DNA from: Methanodesulfokora sp964525965
Lineage (GTDB): Archaea > Korarchaeota > Korarchaeia > Korarchaeales > Korarchaeaceae
Direction: 5' to 3'
Assembly (NCBI GenBank): GCA_964525965.1
Contig: CAZGKA010000061.1
Span: 1-16,701, forward strand
Length of the DNA stretch: 16,701 nt
Below are positions 1 to 7,147 of the stretch, one piece after another (positions within the stretch are counted from its first letter, which is position 1; each line of letters opens with the position of its first letter). The notes under the pieces were generated by a model. It had not been told where the DNA came from. It did no database searches and saw only the letters and a list, made by a program, of their open reading frames with translations. The position numbers and the translations under genes are program-made.

Positions 1-202
1 TGTACCTGTACAGGGGGATGCCGAGGAGCCCGACGGACTCCTGCCTGTGTATCAGGGTTATGACGTTGCTCCCCCTCTTCCTAGCTAGGGCCCTGAGTAT
101 GGTTCTCCTTGCGTTGACCATCGACCTGAAGGACAGCTGAGGAGCCAGCAGCATGTAGGCTATCAGCAGGAAGAAGAGCAAAGATATTAGATCCATCCAC
201 AT
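1..202 (-). CDS. SDH_sah-family membrane serine protease (ClpP/crotonase fold), N-terminal fragment
   Basis: Only the first 67 codons lie in the window; the gene runs off the left edge. The translation starts MWMDLISLLFFLLIAYML, one hydrophobic membrane segment (about residues 4-20). A basic amphipathic stretch follows (ARRTILRALARKRGS), then VITLIHRQE and the LLGIPLYRY motif. That order, and the IHRQE...GIP block in particular, is characteristic of the archaeal serine dehydrogenase-proteinase family (PF01972, formerly DUF114), membrane-anchored relatives of SppA/ClpP peptidases. The catalytic Ser/Lys region would be further left and is not visible, so activity cannot be judged. ATG at 202 or, in frame, at 196 could be the start. 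A TATA-like CGTTTTAAGG lies about 35 nt upstream of 202, so a short-leader transcript is likely. The gene is divergent from the YkgJ-like gene. Confidence 0.8.
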   Translation of the reverse strand, partial: MWMDLISLLFFLLIAYMLLAPQLSFRSMVNARRTILRALARKRGSNVITLIHRQESVGLLGIPLYRY

Positions 203-232
203 GGGGGGTCCCTTATGTTGAATACTTGCTTA

Positions 233-256
233 CCTTAAAACGTAACCTTTTAGAGC
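233..256. promoter_or_regulatory. Divergent TATA elements for the protease and YkgJ-like genes
   Basis: The 76-nt spacer between the two divergent starts holds two back-to-back TATA-like boxes: CGTTTTAAGG on the minus strand (242 to 233) and CCTTTTAGAG on the plus strand (247-256). Each sits about 27-35 nt before its start codon, the distance expected for an archaeal BRE/TATA with a very short leader. This is inferred from position and base composition only. Confidence 0.5.
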
Positions 257-278
257 TGAAAAACCGTGGAGAAACAGG

Positions 279-866
279 ATGCCTCCTGTCCCCTGGAGGA
301 GAGTCAGGGACTGGGAGTGCATCGCATGCGGAAGTTGCTGCAGGAGATTTTACGTACCTCTGAACAGAAGAGAAGCTGTGAGAATAGCTACCAAGTACGG
401 GTGGGACAAGATAGAGATTGTCCATGGAAAAACTGTTCTCAGAAGGGTGAACGGTAGATGTATCTTTCAGGTGGGCAACCTGTGCTCCTTGGGAAATGAT
501 AAACCGGTCGTGTGCAAGACGTGGCCCATCCTCGTCATGGAGAAGCCCATCTACGGAAGGGGAGAGGAGGCCATTTTTCAGCTGGATGAGATGTACTATG
601 TCTACGTGGATCTCAGGTGTCCAAGCGTCAGACTGGGGAGGCCCAGCCAGAGGCTCGTGGAGATGGTGATCCCAGAGGCCATCAGGATAAAGAGGACGGG
701 AGGTCCTCAGAGGTTCACCACGTCCAGTCTACGGAGCCCTGCCTCCGTGATCACGATCTCTGAGACCAGAGGATTCTCGATAGATCTCCTAGAGTTCCCA
801 GCCTTCTCACACCAGCAACCTCGTCAACAACGTGAACCTCCATGGTTGAGAGGCCCACTTCCCTGA
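279..866 (+). CDS. YkgJ-family cysteine-cluster protein (putative Zn/Fe-chelating)
   Basis: A 195-residue protein of the YkgJ/CxxCxxCC family (PF03692). The cluster is C14-I-A-C17-G-S-C20-C21, followed by C61 and C69 (CIFQVGNLC), C79 in VCKTWP and C114 in LRCPS, which matches the family pattern of a front CxxCxxCC and a later C...C...C...P set. Members are thought to bind a Zn ion or an Fe-S cluster; the biochemical role is generally unknown. The recognisable domain ends near residue 120. The remaining 75 residues are low in recognisable structure, and the last 39 codons overlap the convergent phosphoesterase gene by 116 nt. Start chosen at ATG 279, with a weak GGAGA just upstream and a TATA box near 251. 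The C-terminal end may be wrong if a sequencing frameshift is present. Confidence 0.75.
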   Translation: MPPVPWRRVRDWECIACGSCCRRFYVPLNRREAVRIATKYGWDKIEIVHGKTVLRRVNGRCIFQVGNLCSLGNDKPVVCKTWPILVMEKPIYGRGEEAIFQLDEMYYVYVDLRCPSVRLGRPSQRLVEMVIPEAIRIKRTGGPQRFTTSSLRSPASVITISETRGFSIDLLEFPAFSHQQPRQQREPPWLRGPLP

Positions 867-1470
867 GGATCGGTGAGAGCGGCTCGGACGACAGCATGTC
901 CTTTGCTCCCCCGACCATCGTGGCCGCGGGAAGGACGAACACCTCGAAGTCCTCGAAGACGCCGTGCAACATGCACTTGAAGGTGACCTTCGCTCCAAAA
1001 TCTTTTCTTATGGCTATGCCGGGATGCTCGTGCCCCATCACTATCGTCCCCTCAAGCTCCACCTTCTGATGGCCGTGGACCAGCTTCACATTACCGAGCT
1101 TCAGCATTGGATCGTGAAGTGGAACGTCCATCCTCCTCAGGATGGGTATCAGGTAGTTGTCATGGTTGCCCCTCACCACCTCCACCCTGACCCTCTCCTT
1201 CAGGGAGGACATCAGGTCCCTGACGTCCCTCCACTCCTGATCGCTCGCCCTCCCGAACTCGTGCTTCACGTCGCCCAGCAGGATCAGCCTGTCGGGATCG
1301 TACCTTTCCAGTGCTTCAACGATCATCTTCTCCAGATCGGGTAGCTGGCTGTACGGGAGGTACAGCCCCTGTGAAGCCAGGTACTCCTCGATCCCCAGGT
1401 GGAGATCAGCTACTACCAGGGCCCCGAGGTCCCTCAGGAACGCCCCATAGGGGAAGAGGTCCACCCTCAC
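751..1470 (-). CDS. Archaeal ICC-like/SbcD-related metallophosphoesterase (COG1407 type)
   Basis: A 239-residue calcineurin-like phosphoesterase. All the metal-binding motifs are in order: ADLHLG (D22, H24), LLGD (D67), RGNHDN (N102, H103), LVHGH (H132) and MGHEH (H147, H149). The architecture and the C-terminal block EVHVVDE...LGDLSRIL fit the archaeal SbcD-related family, usually 220-250 aa. Bacterial relatives encoded with Lhr include a Mn-dependent DNA endonuclease, so a nuclease or phosphodiesterase on nucleic acid is the best guess; the substrate is not visible in the sequence. The start is GTG 1470, whose GTGA overlaps the stop of lhr. A strong Shine-Dalgarno GGAGGAGGT lies 9 nt upstream inside lhr, so translation is coupled. 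Its 3' end runs antisense under the YkgJ-like gene for 116 nt. Confidence 0.88.
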   Translation of the reverse strand: MRVDLFPYGAFLRDLGALVVADLHLGIEEYLASQGLYLPYSQLPDLEKMIVEALERYDPDRLILLGDVKHEFGRASDQEWRDVRDLMSSLKERVRVEVVRGNHDNYLIPILRRMDVPLHDPMLKLGNVKLVHGHQKVELEGTIVMGHEHPGIAIRKDFGAKVTFKCMLHGVFEDFEVFVLPAATMVGGAKDMLSSEPLSPILREVGLSTMEVHVVDEVAGVRRLGTLGDLSRILWSQRS

Positions 1471-4079
1471 CTCTGCCTGACCTCCTCCGCTATTATCCTC
1501 CTCAACTTCTCCTCGAACTCCCTCAGCACCGCTATGCGGTCCTCCATGAATATCACGTCGCTCAGGCTCTCGAGGGCTATCGACTGAGCGAAGGGCGTTG
1601 GGACCTCAAGAAGGCCCAGGTCCACAACCCTCACCTGACCGGACCTGACCCAGCTCAACACCCTGGCGGCGTTCTTGATGTCCATGTAGTCCTCCAGGAT
1701 CTCCCTGTAGGTCTCCCTGAGAAGGGGGAAGTCTTTCATCCTCATGACTATCCTCATGAGCGACTCCGCCGTTATCCTCTGCTTGGCCACGCTTATCTCG
1801 TATCCCTTGTAGCTCCTGAGTATCATGAGCCCCCTAGTGGCCACGTGCCTGAACCGGGACCTCATCAGGTCGGTCATGCTTATGGCCCTCTCCAGCGTCC
1901 TCCTGAGATCCACCTCCAGGAGGTCCTCGAAGCTCACGCACGGTTCATGTCCGAGGGGGTAGGTGAGGGAGAACCCGTTGTCCGTTACCGAGATTCCCAC
2001 GGGCTCCCCTATCTTAGAGAAGGCTAGATAACCCAGAGCTCTGCTCAGAGCGTCGTTGACCCTCCTTCCGAAGAGCGACAGAAATATCTGTCTGTACCTC
2101 CCCTCCTCGTCCAAGAAGCACTCGATCCCCACCACTCTGTCGGAGGGCACGTCCTCCGGCCTGAACCCGAGGGATCTGAGGTACTCCAGCTCCATCTTCA
2201 GATATCCGTGGATCGCCTCCACGGCCTTGTCGTTTGCTCTGCACTTCCTCCTGAGGAACCTCCTGAGCTCATCGTCCCTCCCCTCAGCTAAAAGCTTCAT
2301 GGCCATTCTCCTGAACTTACCTATCTCCAGAGCCAGATCGAAGCTCAGAGGCAGCATCTCAGAGTACCAGGAGGGGACCGTGGGCCTCTGGTCGAAGGCC
2401 GGCTTTACTATGGCCTTTCCCCTCTTCATCCCGACGTACTCGAAGACCTTGCCGGACAGGACGAACCTGTCCCCAGGATAGAGCCTCTCGTGGAACTCCT
2501 CCTCCAGCTTGCCGACAAACTTTCCGTCGGTCGTGTACACCTTGACCCCGGTCTGTTCAGGTATCGTGCCCACGTTGGTCATGTAGATGGCCCTGACCGT
2601 TCGTCCTCTCCTCCCGAAGGTCATCTCCTCCTCATCGAACCAGATCTTTCCGTAGACCTTCCTCCCTCTGAGCTGTTCGTTCTCTCCAGAGAGGTACCTC
2701 AGGACGGACACCAGCTCCTCCTTTGAGAGGTTCCTGTACGGATATGCCTTCCTGACGACGTTAAGCGCCTCGTCGACGGTCCATCTCTTCTCGACGGCCA
2801 TGCCCACCAGGTGCTGGGCCAGAACGTCCAAGGGCTTCTCGGGTATGTGCACCCTGTCCAGAAATCCCTCCAGAGCCTTGTTCACCATTATAGCCAGCTC
2901 GATTGCATCATCTCTGTCCATGGCTATGAATCTAGCCTTTATCGTCCCTTTATACCCGTGTCCAGCCCTCCCAGCCCTCTGGACAGCTCTGGTGACCGAC
3001 TTGGGGCTTCCTATCTGTATCACCAGGTCTATGGATCCGACGTCTATCCCCAGCTCCAGGCTGGTGGAGCTCACTATCGCCCTGAGCTTGCCCTTCTTCA
3101 TCAGGTCCTCCACCCTCAGGCGGACCTCTCTGCTCAGGCTGCTGTGATGGGCGGCTATCTCCTCCCTTATCTCCTCCACGTCCTTGAACCTCTGCTTCAG
3201 ATGGAAGGTGACCCTCTCCGCCCCACTCCTCGTGTTCGTGAATATCAGGGAGGTCCTGTGCCTGGAGACGAGCCTGGCCACCAGATCGTAGAGCCTCCTC
3301 TGCTGCTCCTCCACGTCCGTGTGTATCATGTCGCTCACAGGGGCCAAAACCCCGAAGTCCTTCTTCTTGGCGAACCTGGTGTCCACTATCAGGCACTTCC
3401 TCCCCACACCCACCAAGAAGTTGGCCACCTCCTCCAGCGGATTTATGGTGGCCGAAAGCCCTATCCTGACGAAGTCCCTTCCCAGGAAGTGGTCAAATCT
3501 CTCCAAGGAGAGGGAGAGGTGTGATCCCCTCTTGTTCTCCACCAAGCTGTGGATCTCGTCCACTATAACCCATCTGACGGACCTGAACTTCTCCCTGAAC
3601 TTGGGGGCCGTGAGCACTATGGCGAAGGTCTCCGGCGTGGTTATCAGTATGTGAGGAGGTTTCCTGAGCTGTCTCTGCCTCTCGGACTGGGGTGTGTCTC
3701 CCGTACGGACGGCATGTCTTATCTCAGGTAGCTCGATTCCCTCCGATCGAGCTATCTGCGTTATGCCCTCTAGGGGAACCTGGAGGTTCTTGTATATGTC
3801 GTTCCCCAAGGCCCTCAGCGGGGATATGTAGACAGCATAGATCTGGTCCTCCAGCTCCCCCCTCAGGGCCAGGTTGAAGAGCTCGTTTATCACCGTGAGG
3901 AAAGCTGTCAGGGTCTTTCCTGAACCCGTGGGGCTGGACACCAGTACGTTCTTCCCCTCCATTATGGGGACTATCGCGTACCTCTGGGGAGGAGTCAGGT
4001 CCTCAAAGCTCTCGTCAAACCAACGGGCTACGAGAGGGTTCAGCCTCCCCAGTACCTCCTCCTTGCTGTACTCCCTCAT
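1467..4079 (-). CDS. lhr: Lhr-family superfamily 2 helicase
   Basis: An 870-residue ATP-dependent helicase of the Lhr (large helicase-related) family acting on DNA or RNA-DNA hybrids. Motifs in order: Q motif LTPPQRYAI (28-36), Walker A SPTGSGKT (49-56), Ia ISPLRALGND (85-94), Ib TTPETF (147-152), DEIH (174-177), SAT (209-211), IV LIFTNTRSGAE (278-288), HHSSLSREVR (311-320), V LELGIDVGSIDLVIQ (341-355) and VI QRAGRAGH (367-374). The C-terminal 480 residues match the Lhr winged-helix plus C-terminal core in length. Start ATG 4079 lies 1 nt after the methyltransferase stop, and the 3' end overlaps the phosphoesterase start. All catalytic motifs are intact. I cannot assign it to aLhr1 or aLhr2 without an alignment. 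Confidence 0.95.
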   Translation of the reverse strand: MREYSKEEVLGRLNPLVARWFDESFEDLTPPQRYAIVPIMEGKNVLVSSPTGSGKTLTAFLTVINELFNLALRGELEDQIYAVYISPLRALGNDIYKNLQVPLEGITQIARSEGIELPEIRHAVRTGDTPQSERQRQLRKPPHILITTPETFAIVLTAPKFREKFRSVRWVIVDEIHSLVENKRGSHLSLSLERFDHFLGRDFVRIGLSATINPLEEVANFLVGVGRKCLIVDTRFAKKKDFGVLAPVSDMIHTDVEEQQRRLYDLVARLVSRHRTSLIFTNTRSGAERVTFHLKQRFKDVEEIREEIAAHHSSLSREVRLRVEDLMKKGKLRAIVSSTSLELGIDVGSIDLVIQIGSPKSVTRAVQRAGRAGHGYKGTIKARFIAMDRDDAIELAIMVNKALEGFLDRVHIPEKPLDVLAQHLVGMAVEKRWTVDEALNVVRKAYPYRNLSKEELVSVLRYLSGENEQLRGRKVYGKIWFDEEEMTFGRRGRTVRAIYMTNVGTIPEQTGVKVYTTDGKFVGKLEEEFHERLYPGDRFVLSGKVFEYVGMKRGKAIVKPAFDQRPTVPSWYSEMLPLSFDLALEIGKFRRMAMKLLAEGRDDELRRFLRRKCRANDKAVEAIHGYLKMELEYLRSLGFRPEDVPSDRVVGIECFLDEEGRYRQIFLSLFGRRVNDALSRALGYLAFSKIGEPVGISVTDNGFSLTYPLGHEPCVSFEDLLEVDLRRTLERAISMTDLMRSRFRHVATRGLMILRSYKGYEISVAKQRITAESLMRIVMRMKDFPLLRETYREILEDYMDIKNAARVLSWVRSGQVRVVDLGLLEVPTPFAQSIALESLSDVIFMEDRIAVLREFEEKLRRIIAEEVRQR
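1480..1488 (-). promoter_or_regulatory. Shine-Dalgarno site for the phosphoesterase
   Basis: GGAGGAGGT on the minus strand, 9 nt before the GTG start at 1470 and within the last codons of lhr. It supports the GTG start and translational coupling. Confidence 0.7.
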
Positions 4080-4080
4080 C

Positions 4081-4878
4081 TCACAGGGCCCTTGCTACCA
4101 GGTTGAGCCTCGAGGTGGATGGATTGAAGGGCTGGAGCCTTCTCAGGTCCCCGTATATTGAGTCGACTCCCCATCCCGCCTGCCTGAGGAGGTTCACCAG
4201 CTCGGTCACCGTGTATATCCGGACCTCTATTGTTATCGAGAGCTTCTTCTTGAGTATGGTGCCCTCGTCCTCGTAGATCATCCAGTCCGAGATCATCTTG
4301 GAGTTCAACGGGTTGAAGAAGTTCTTCTCGAGAAGGAGGACATCTCCGTGCATCGTGAAGGTTCTCCTGCTGTTATAGCCGCTACCGGTCACCAAGTCCC
4401 TGTGAATCGTGTCCGCTATGACCAGGACCGCGTTGTCCTCCGAGAACTCCCTGGCCTGTTTCAGGACCTCTAGGTCGGTCATCTCATCGTAGTAGCCCAA
4501 GCTGCTCCACACTATGAGCACCACGTCGTACCTGTCCTCGGGCTTCAGGAGCCTCCTGAGCTCCCTCACGTCCCCTGCTATGAAGTTGGTCCTGTCCTTG
4601 ACGCCGACCTTCTCGGCCTTCTCTCTGGCGTTCATCACGAACGGAAAGGAGATGTCTACTCCTGTGACCTCAAATCCTCTCTTGGCCAGGTTAACCGAAA
4701 CTCTTCCGTTACCACAGAATAGATCGAGCACTCTAGCTCCAGGTCCCAGACCATAGCTCCTCAGGACCCGAGCTATTCCCTCAGCTAGCATATCTCCGTC
4801 GGACCAGAGCGAGTCCATTATCTTGAGATAGATGTCGGCATTGTCCACGAAGAGCCTCTTCACCCAGTCATAGGTCAT
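4081..4878 (-). CDS. Class I SAM-dependent methyltransferase
   Basis: A 265-residue Rossmann-fold methyltransferase. Motif I is VLDLFCGNGR (about residues 50-59 from the ATG at 4878), the acidic end of strand 2 is TGVDIS (about 72-77), motif III is AGDVREL (about 101-107), and the strand-4 region is DVVLIVWSSLGYY (about 118-130). The C-terminal half carries a beta-rich segment (KKKLSITIEVRIYT) and ends QPFNPSTSRLNLVARAL, as in small-molecule-type members. The substrate is unknown. A longer reading frame begins at GTG 4908, but that codon lies between the TATA box and the predicted transcription start, so ATG 4878 is preferred (short leader of about 8 nt). It is the first gene of the unit with lhr, whose ATG starts 1 nt after this stop. 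Confidence 0.85.
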   Translation of the reverse strand: MTYDWVKRLFVDNADIYLKIMDSLWSDGDMLAEGIARVLRSYGLGPGARVLDLFCGNGRVSVNLAKRGFEVTGVDISFPFVMNAREKAEKVGVKDRTNFIAGDVRELRRLLKPEDRYDVVLIVWSSLGYYDEMTDLEVLKQAREFSEDNAVLVIADTIHRDLVTGSGYNSRRTFTMHGDVLLLEKNFFNPLNSKMISDWMIYEDEGTILKKKLSITIEVRIYTVTELVNLLRQAGWGVDSIYGDLRRLQPFNPSTSRLNLVARAL

Positions 4879-4908
4879 CGGCACACCTAAGCTTCCCCGA
4901 AGGACCAC

Positions 4909-4916
4909 CTTAAAAA
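4909..4916 (-). promoter_or_regulatory. TATA box of the methyltransferase-lhr-phosphoesterase unit
   Basis: Minus-strand TTTTTAAG, centred about 35 nt before ATG 4878, which puts the transcription start near 4886. It is the only clear promoter seen for the three-gene unit. Confidence 0.55.
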
Positions 4917-4946
4917 TTTGTTGATGGGGCCCGGAGGTTCATGTGT

Positions 4947-4969
4947 CGCTGAGGTTTCCGAATTCAGCG
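4947..4969. repeat. Small inverted repeat in the divergent spacer
   Basis: CGCTGA at 4947-4952 and TCAGCG at 4964-4969 form a perfect 6-bp inverted repeat with an 11-nt spacer. It sits between the promoters of the methyltransferase unit and the two-TM gene. It may be a regulator site or may be chance. Confidence 0.3.
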
Positions 4970-4981
4970 CGAGAACGGACA

Positions 4982-4992
4982 ACATTAAAAGG
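4982..4992 (+). promoter_or_regulatory. TATA box of the two-TM protein gene
   Basis: ACATTAAAAGG is centred about 29 nt before ATG 5016, which predicts a leaderless or nearly leaderless transcript. Confidence 0.5.
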
Positions 4993-5015
4993 CTGCACTT
5001 GGTACTAATTGATTG

Positions 5016-5696
5016 ATGTCCGATTGGGAAGAGGACTACCTGATCAGTAAAATGAAGGAGGATCTAGTGCGAAATACTAGGAAAAAGTACGTGGAGCAGA
5101 CCATGGAGATCTCCTTTCTAGCAGTCACCATGGTCATAATGGGTTATCTAATGTACTGGATATTTCAGATCGCTTTCAAGCCCGTGGTCCTCCTGAACTC
5201 CGAGGTCATAGTGAACGAGGTCAAGCTCATCTTGGGAATCTGGGCGGTAGCGGCGGTTGTGTGCATAGCGATCTCCTATCCGATAGGGCACAGGTGGGCT
5301 GAGAAGGTTCTCAAGAAGAGCATGGAGGAGTACTCAAAGAGATCCCTCAAGAGAAAGATCTTGATCCAGAGATACAAGGCTGAAAGAGGAGCTGATATAA
5401 GGGTAAAAGAGGGCTTTCTCTATGTAACCGACTTGAAGCCCTCCCCTCACTTGGCAGGGGCTAGCGTAGAGGAACAGCTCAAGGACCTCGAAAGGGCCAT
5501 AAAGGAGATAATGGACGCCTTCTCCCTATTTAAGTATGAAGTGATATCCTTCAGCGTGGAGGTCGAGGATCCCTCCCAAGCGGACAGAGCCAGGAAATGG
5601 GCCATACAGCTTCTCAGAGACAGAGACCTGCCCGAGGTCAGGGTTACCAGGGAGAAGGACGGCCTCATCTCCGTAGATATGATCGCTTCGCTTTAA
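5016..5696 (+). CDS. Two-TM membrane protein of unknown family
   Basis: A 226-residue protein I do not recognise. An N-terminal charged, probably helical stretch (about 1-29, rich in K/E/R) precedes two hydrophobic segments at about 30-54 and 68-91. A basic helix follows (KSMEEYSKRSLKRKILIQRY, about 101-120), then a soluble domain of about 105 residues. That domain holds a predicted beta pair (RVKEGFLYVTDL), a long amphipathic helix (SVEEQLKDLERAIKEIMDAF) and alternating beta/alpha segments (FKYEVISFSVEVED; PEVRVTR), like a small ferredoxin-like alpha/beta fold. Both termini are predicted cytoplasmic. ATG 5016 is preferred over the adjacent in-frame TTG 5013 because of the TATA spacing. The 3' end overlaps the convergent PKD gene by 32 nt. 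No function is assigned. Confidence 0.75.
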   Translation: MSDWEEDYLISKMKEDLVRNTRKKYVEQTMEISFLAVTMVIMGYLMYWIFQIAFKPVVLLNSEVIVNEVKLILGIWAVAAVVCIAISYPIGHRWAEKVLKKSMEEYSKRSLKRKILIQRYKAERGADIRVKEGFLYVTDLKPSPHLAGASVEEQLKDLERAIKEIMDAFSLFKYEVISFSVEVEDPSQADRARKWAIQLLRDRDLPEVRVTREKDGLISVDMIASL

Positions 5697-7068
5697 ACTT
5701 CCCGAACTTCCGCTTCCGCTTCTTGGTCCCAAATTTGGCCTTTTTAGCTTTCTTCAGTCCGGACCCCCCTCTCCTGACGACGAAAGCCATAGCCACAGCC
5801 ACAGTTCCCACCAAGGCAGCGGCCAGCATGGCCAGCAGGCTCACCTGACTGGGGTTCTTAGCCTCCTTGACCAGAACGCTCCTGATGACGGGCTGGGACC
5901 ATGCTCCTTGGTCATCCATAACCGTGAACTTTAGGGTGTAATTTCCGGAGCTCTGGTATGTGTGTTTCAGCAGACCTGTGGGTACGCCGTTGCCCTTGAG
6001 CTCTCCCTCCGTGATCTGGCCGTCGCCCCAGTCCACCTTGAACTTGACCACCTGGCCGTCCGGATCGGAGCCTACCCCGTTCAGGGAGACGTTCAGCCCA
6101 CTGATCCTCAGATCAAGAACAGTGGCCGCTGGAAGTTTGTTCCCCGTCACGGTCACCTTGACCGTGTAGGTCTTCGAGGTGGCTCCCTTGTCGTCGACCA
6201 CTCTCACGGAGACGGTGTAGGTCCCTGACTGGATGTACTTGTGGGTGACCTTCACGCCATCCTTTTGGGTGGTGCCATCGCCAAAGCTCCAGAGGGCGTA
6301 CTTAACCGTGCCATCCTGATCTATGGCCGAGACCACGAACTTAACCTGCTCGTTGACCTTTGGGTTCTGGGGGGAGAAGACAAGTCCCTGGATTGTTGGA
6401 GGAACGTTCTTCTGCTGCTCAACGGTGACCACCCTCACGGCCACCACATCCCAGGTGGACCACTTATTCTTGGAGTTCTTGACGGCGAACCTGACTATGT
6501 AGACCCCAGGCTTGGAGAAAGCATGAGTGACCTGAGACGTTGAGCCCTTTCCGCTGACCTTCTTGCCGTCATCGAAGTCCCACGTCCAAGACTTTATGGG
6601 GTAGCCGTTGGGGTCGACGCCGTACCCCTTGAAGGTTATGACCTGACCCACGGTCGCTGGATTGGGTCCTGCGTACTCTATGACGGCCTTCGGAGGCATG
6701 TTGGATGGAGAGACCCATATGGTTTCCTTGTAGGGCCTAGACCACGCGCCGAACTTGTCCTTGACCCTAAAGACTATGTCGTAGGTGCCAAAGTGCTTGT
6801 ATGTGTGGGTCAGGGTGTGCGGGGGAGCTGTCGTCTTGTTCACCACATGTCCATCTCCGAAGTCGAAGTACCAACCCACTATGGAGTCTCCATCGGGATC
6901 GCTGAACTTCAGGGAGAAGGTGACCTTATGACCATCCGAGGACACTGAGTAGCTCTGTATTGATGCTACAGGAGGGCTGTTTCCTCCTAAAGGACACCTG
7001 CCTGCGCTGAGATACATGGGTGTGATCAGGAGCAGGAGAAACATCAGGGAGGACAGCAGTTTTTTCAT
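5665..7068 (-). CDS. Secreted, membrane-anchored protein with four PKD-like repeats and a polybasic tail
   Basis: A 467-residue surface protein. A signal peptide (MKKLLSSLMFLLLLITPMYL, residues 1-20, cleavage near SAG) is followed by four PKD-type Ig-like repeats at about 30-120, 122-217, 220-308 and 310-406. Each repeat has the hallmark W/F-D-F/W-G-D-G or equivalent (YFDFGDG, WDFDDG, WSFGDG, VDWGDG) and a later HxY/F...G.Y strand (HTYKHFGTY, HAFSKPGVY, HKYIQSGTY, HTYQSSGNY). A single TM helix spans about 410-431 and is followed by a 36-residue cytoplasmic tail with 19 Lys/Arg and no acidic residue. PKD repeats usually mediate binding between extracellular proteins or to polysaccharide; no enzymatic domain is present. 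Transcribed alone from CCTTTTATATC about 33 nt upstream. The 3' end overlaps the convergent two-TM gene. Confidence 0.9.
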   Translation of the reverse strand: MKKLLSSLMFLLLLITPMYLSAGRCPLGGNSPPVASIQSYSVSSDGHKVTFSLKFSDPDGDSIVGWYFDFGDGHVVNKTTAPPHTLTHTYKHFGTYDIVFRVKDKFGAWSRPYKETIWVSPSNMPPKAVIEYAGPNPATVGQVITFKGYGVDPNGYPIKSWTWDFDDGKKVSGKGSTSQVTHAFSKPGVYIVRFAVKNSKNKWSTWDVVAVRVVTVEQQKNVPPTIQGLVFSPQNPKVNEQVKFVVSAIDQDGTVKYALWSFGDGTTQKDGVKVTHKYIQSGTYTVSVRVVDDKGATSKTYTVKVTVTGNKLPAATVLDLRISGLNVSLNGVGSDPDGQVVKFKVDWGDGQITEGELKGNGVPTGLLKHTYQSSGNYTLKFTVMDDQGAWSQPVIRSVLVKEAKNPSQVSLLAMLAAALVGTVAVAMAFVVRRGGSGLKKAKKAKFGTKKRKRKFGKFKAKRSYLRR

Positions 7069-7095
7069 GCTCTCTCGTGAAGCTTGCTCCGGGAC

Positions 7096-7106
7096 GATAT
7101 AAAAGG
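7096..7106 (-). promoter_or_regulatory. TATA box of the PKD protein gene
   Basis: Minus-strand CCTTTTATATC is centred about 33 nt before ATG 7068, implying a leader of only a few nucleotides. It is the best TATA match in the window. Confidence 0.6.
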
Positions 7107-7147
7107 ATGATCGACGATGAGCCTAGGGGTCATTAGCATTCTGTCTA

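Noticed and set aside
1311..2027. 238-codon plus-strand open frame opposite lhr
   Set aside because: Proline/histidine-rich shadow of lhr with no motif or start signals.
4879..4908. Longer methyltransferase start at GTG 4908
   Set aside because: It lies immediately downstream of the TATA box and upstream of the predicted transcription start; ATG 4878 fits the promoter.
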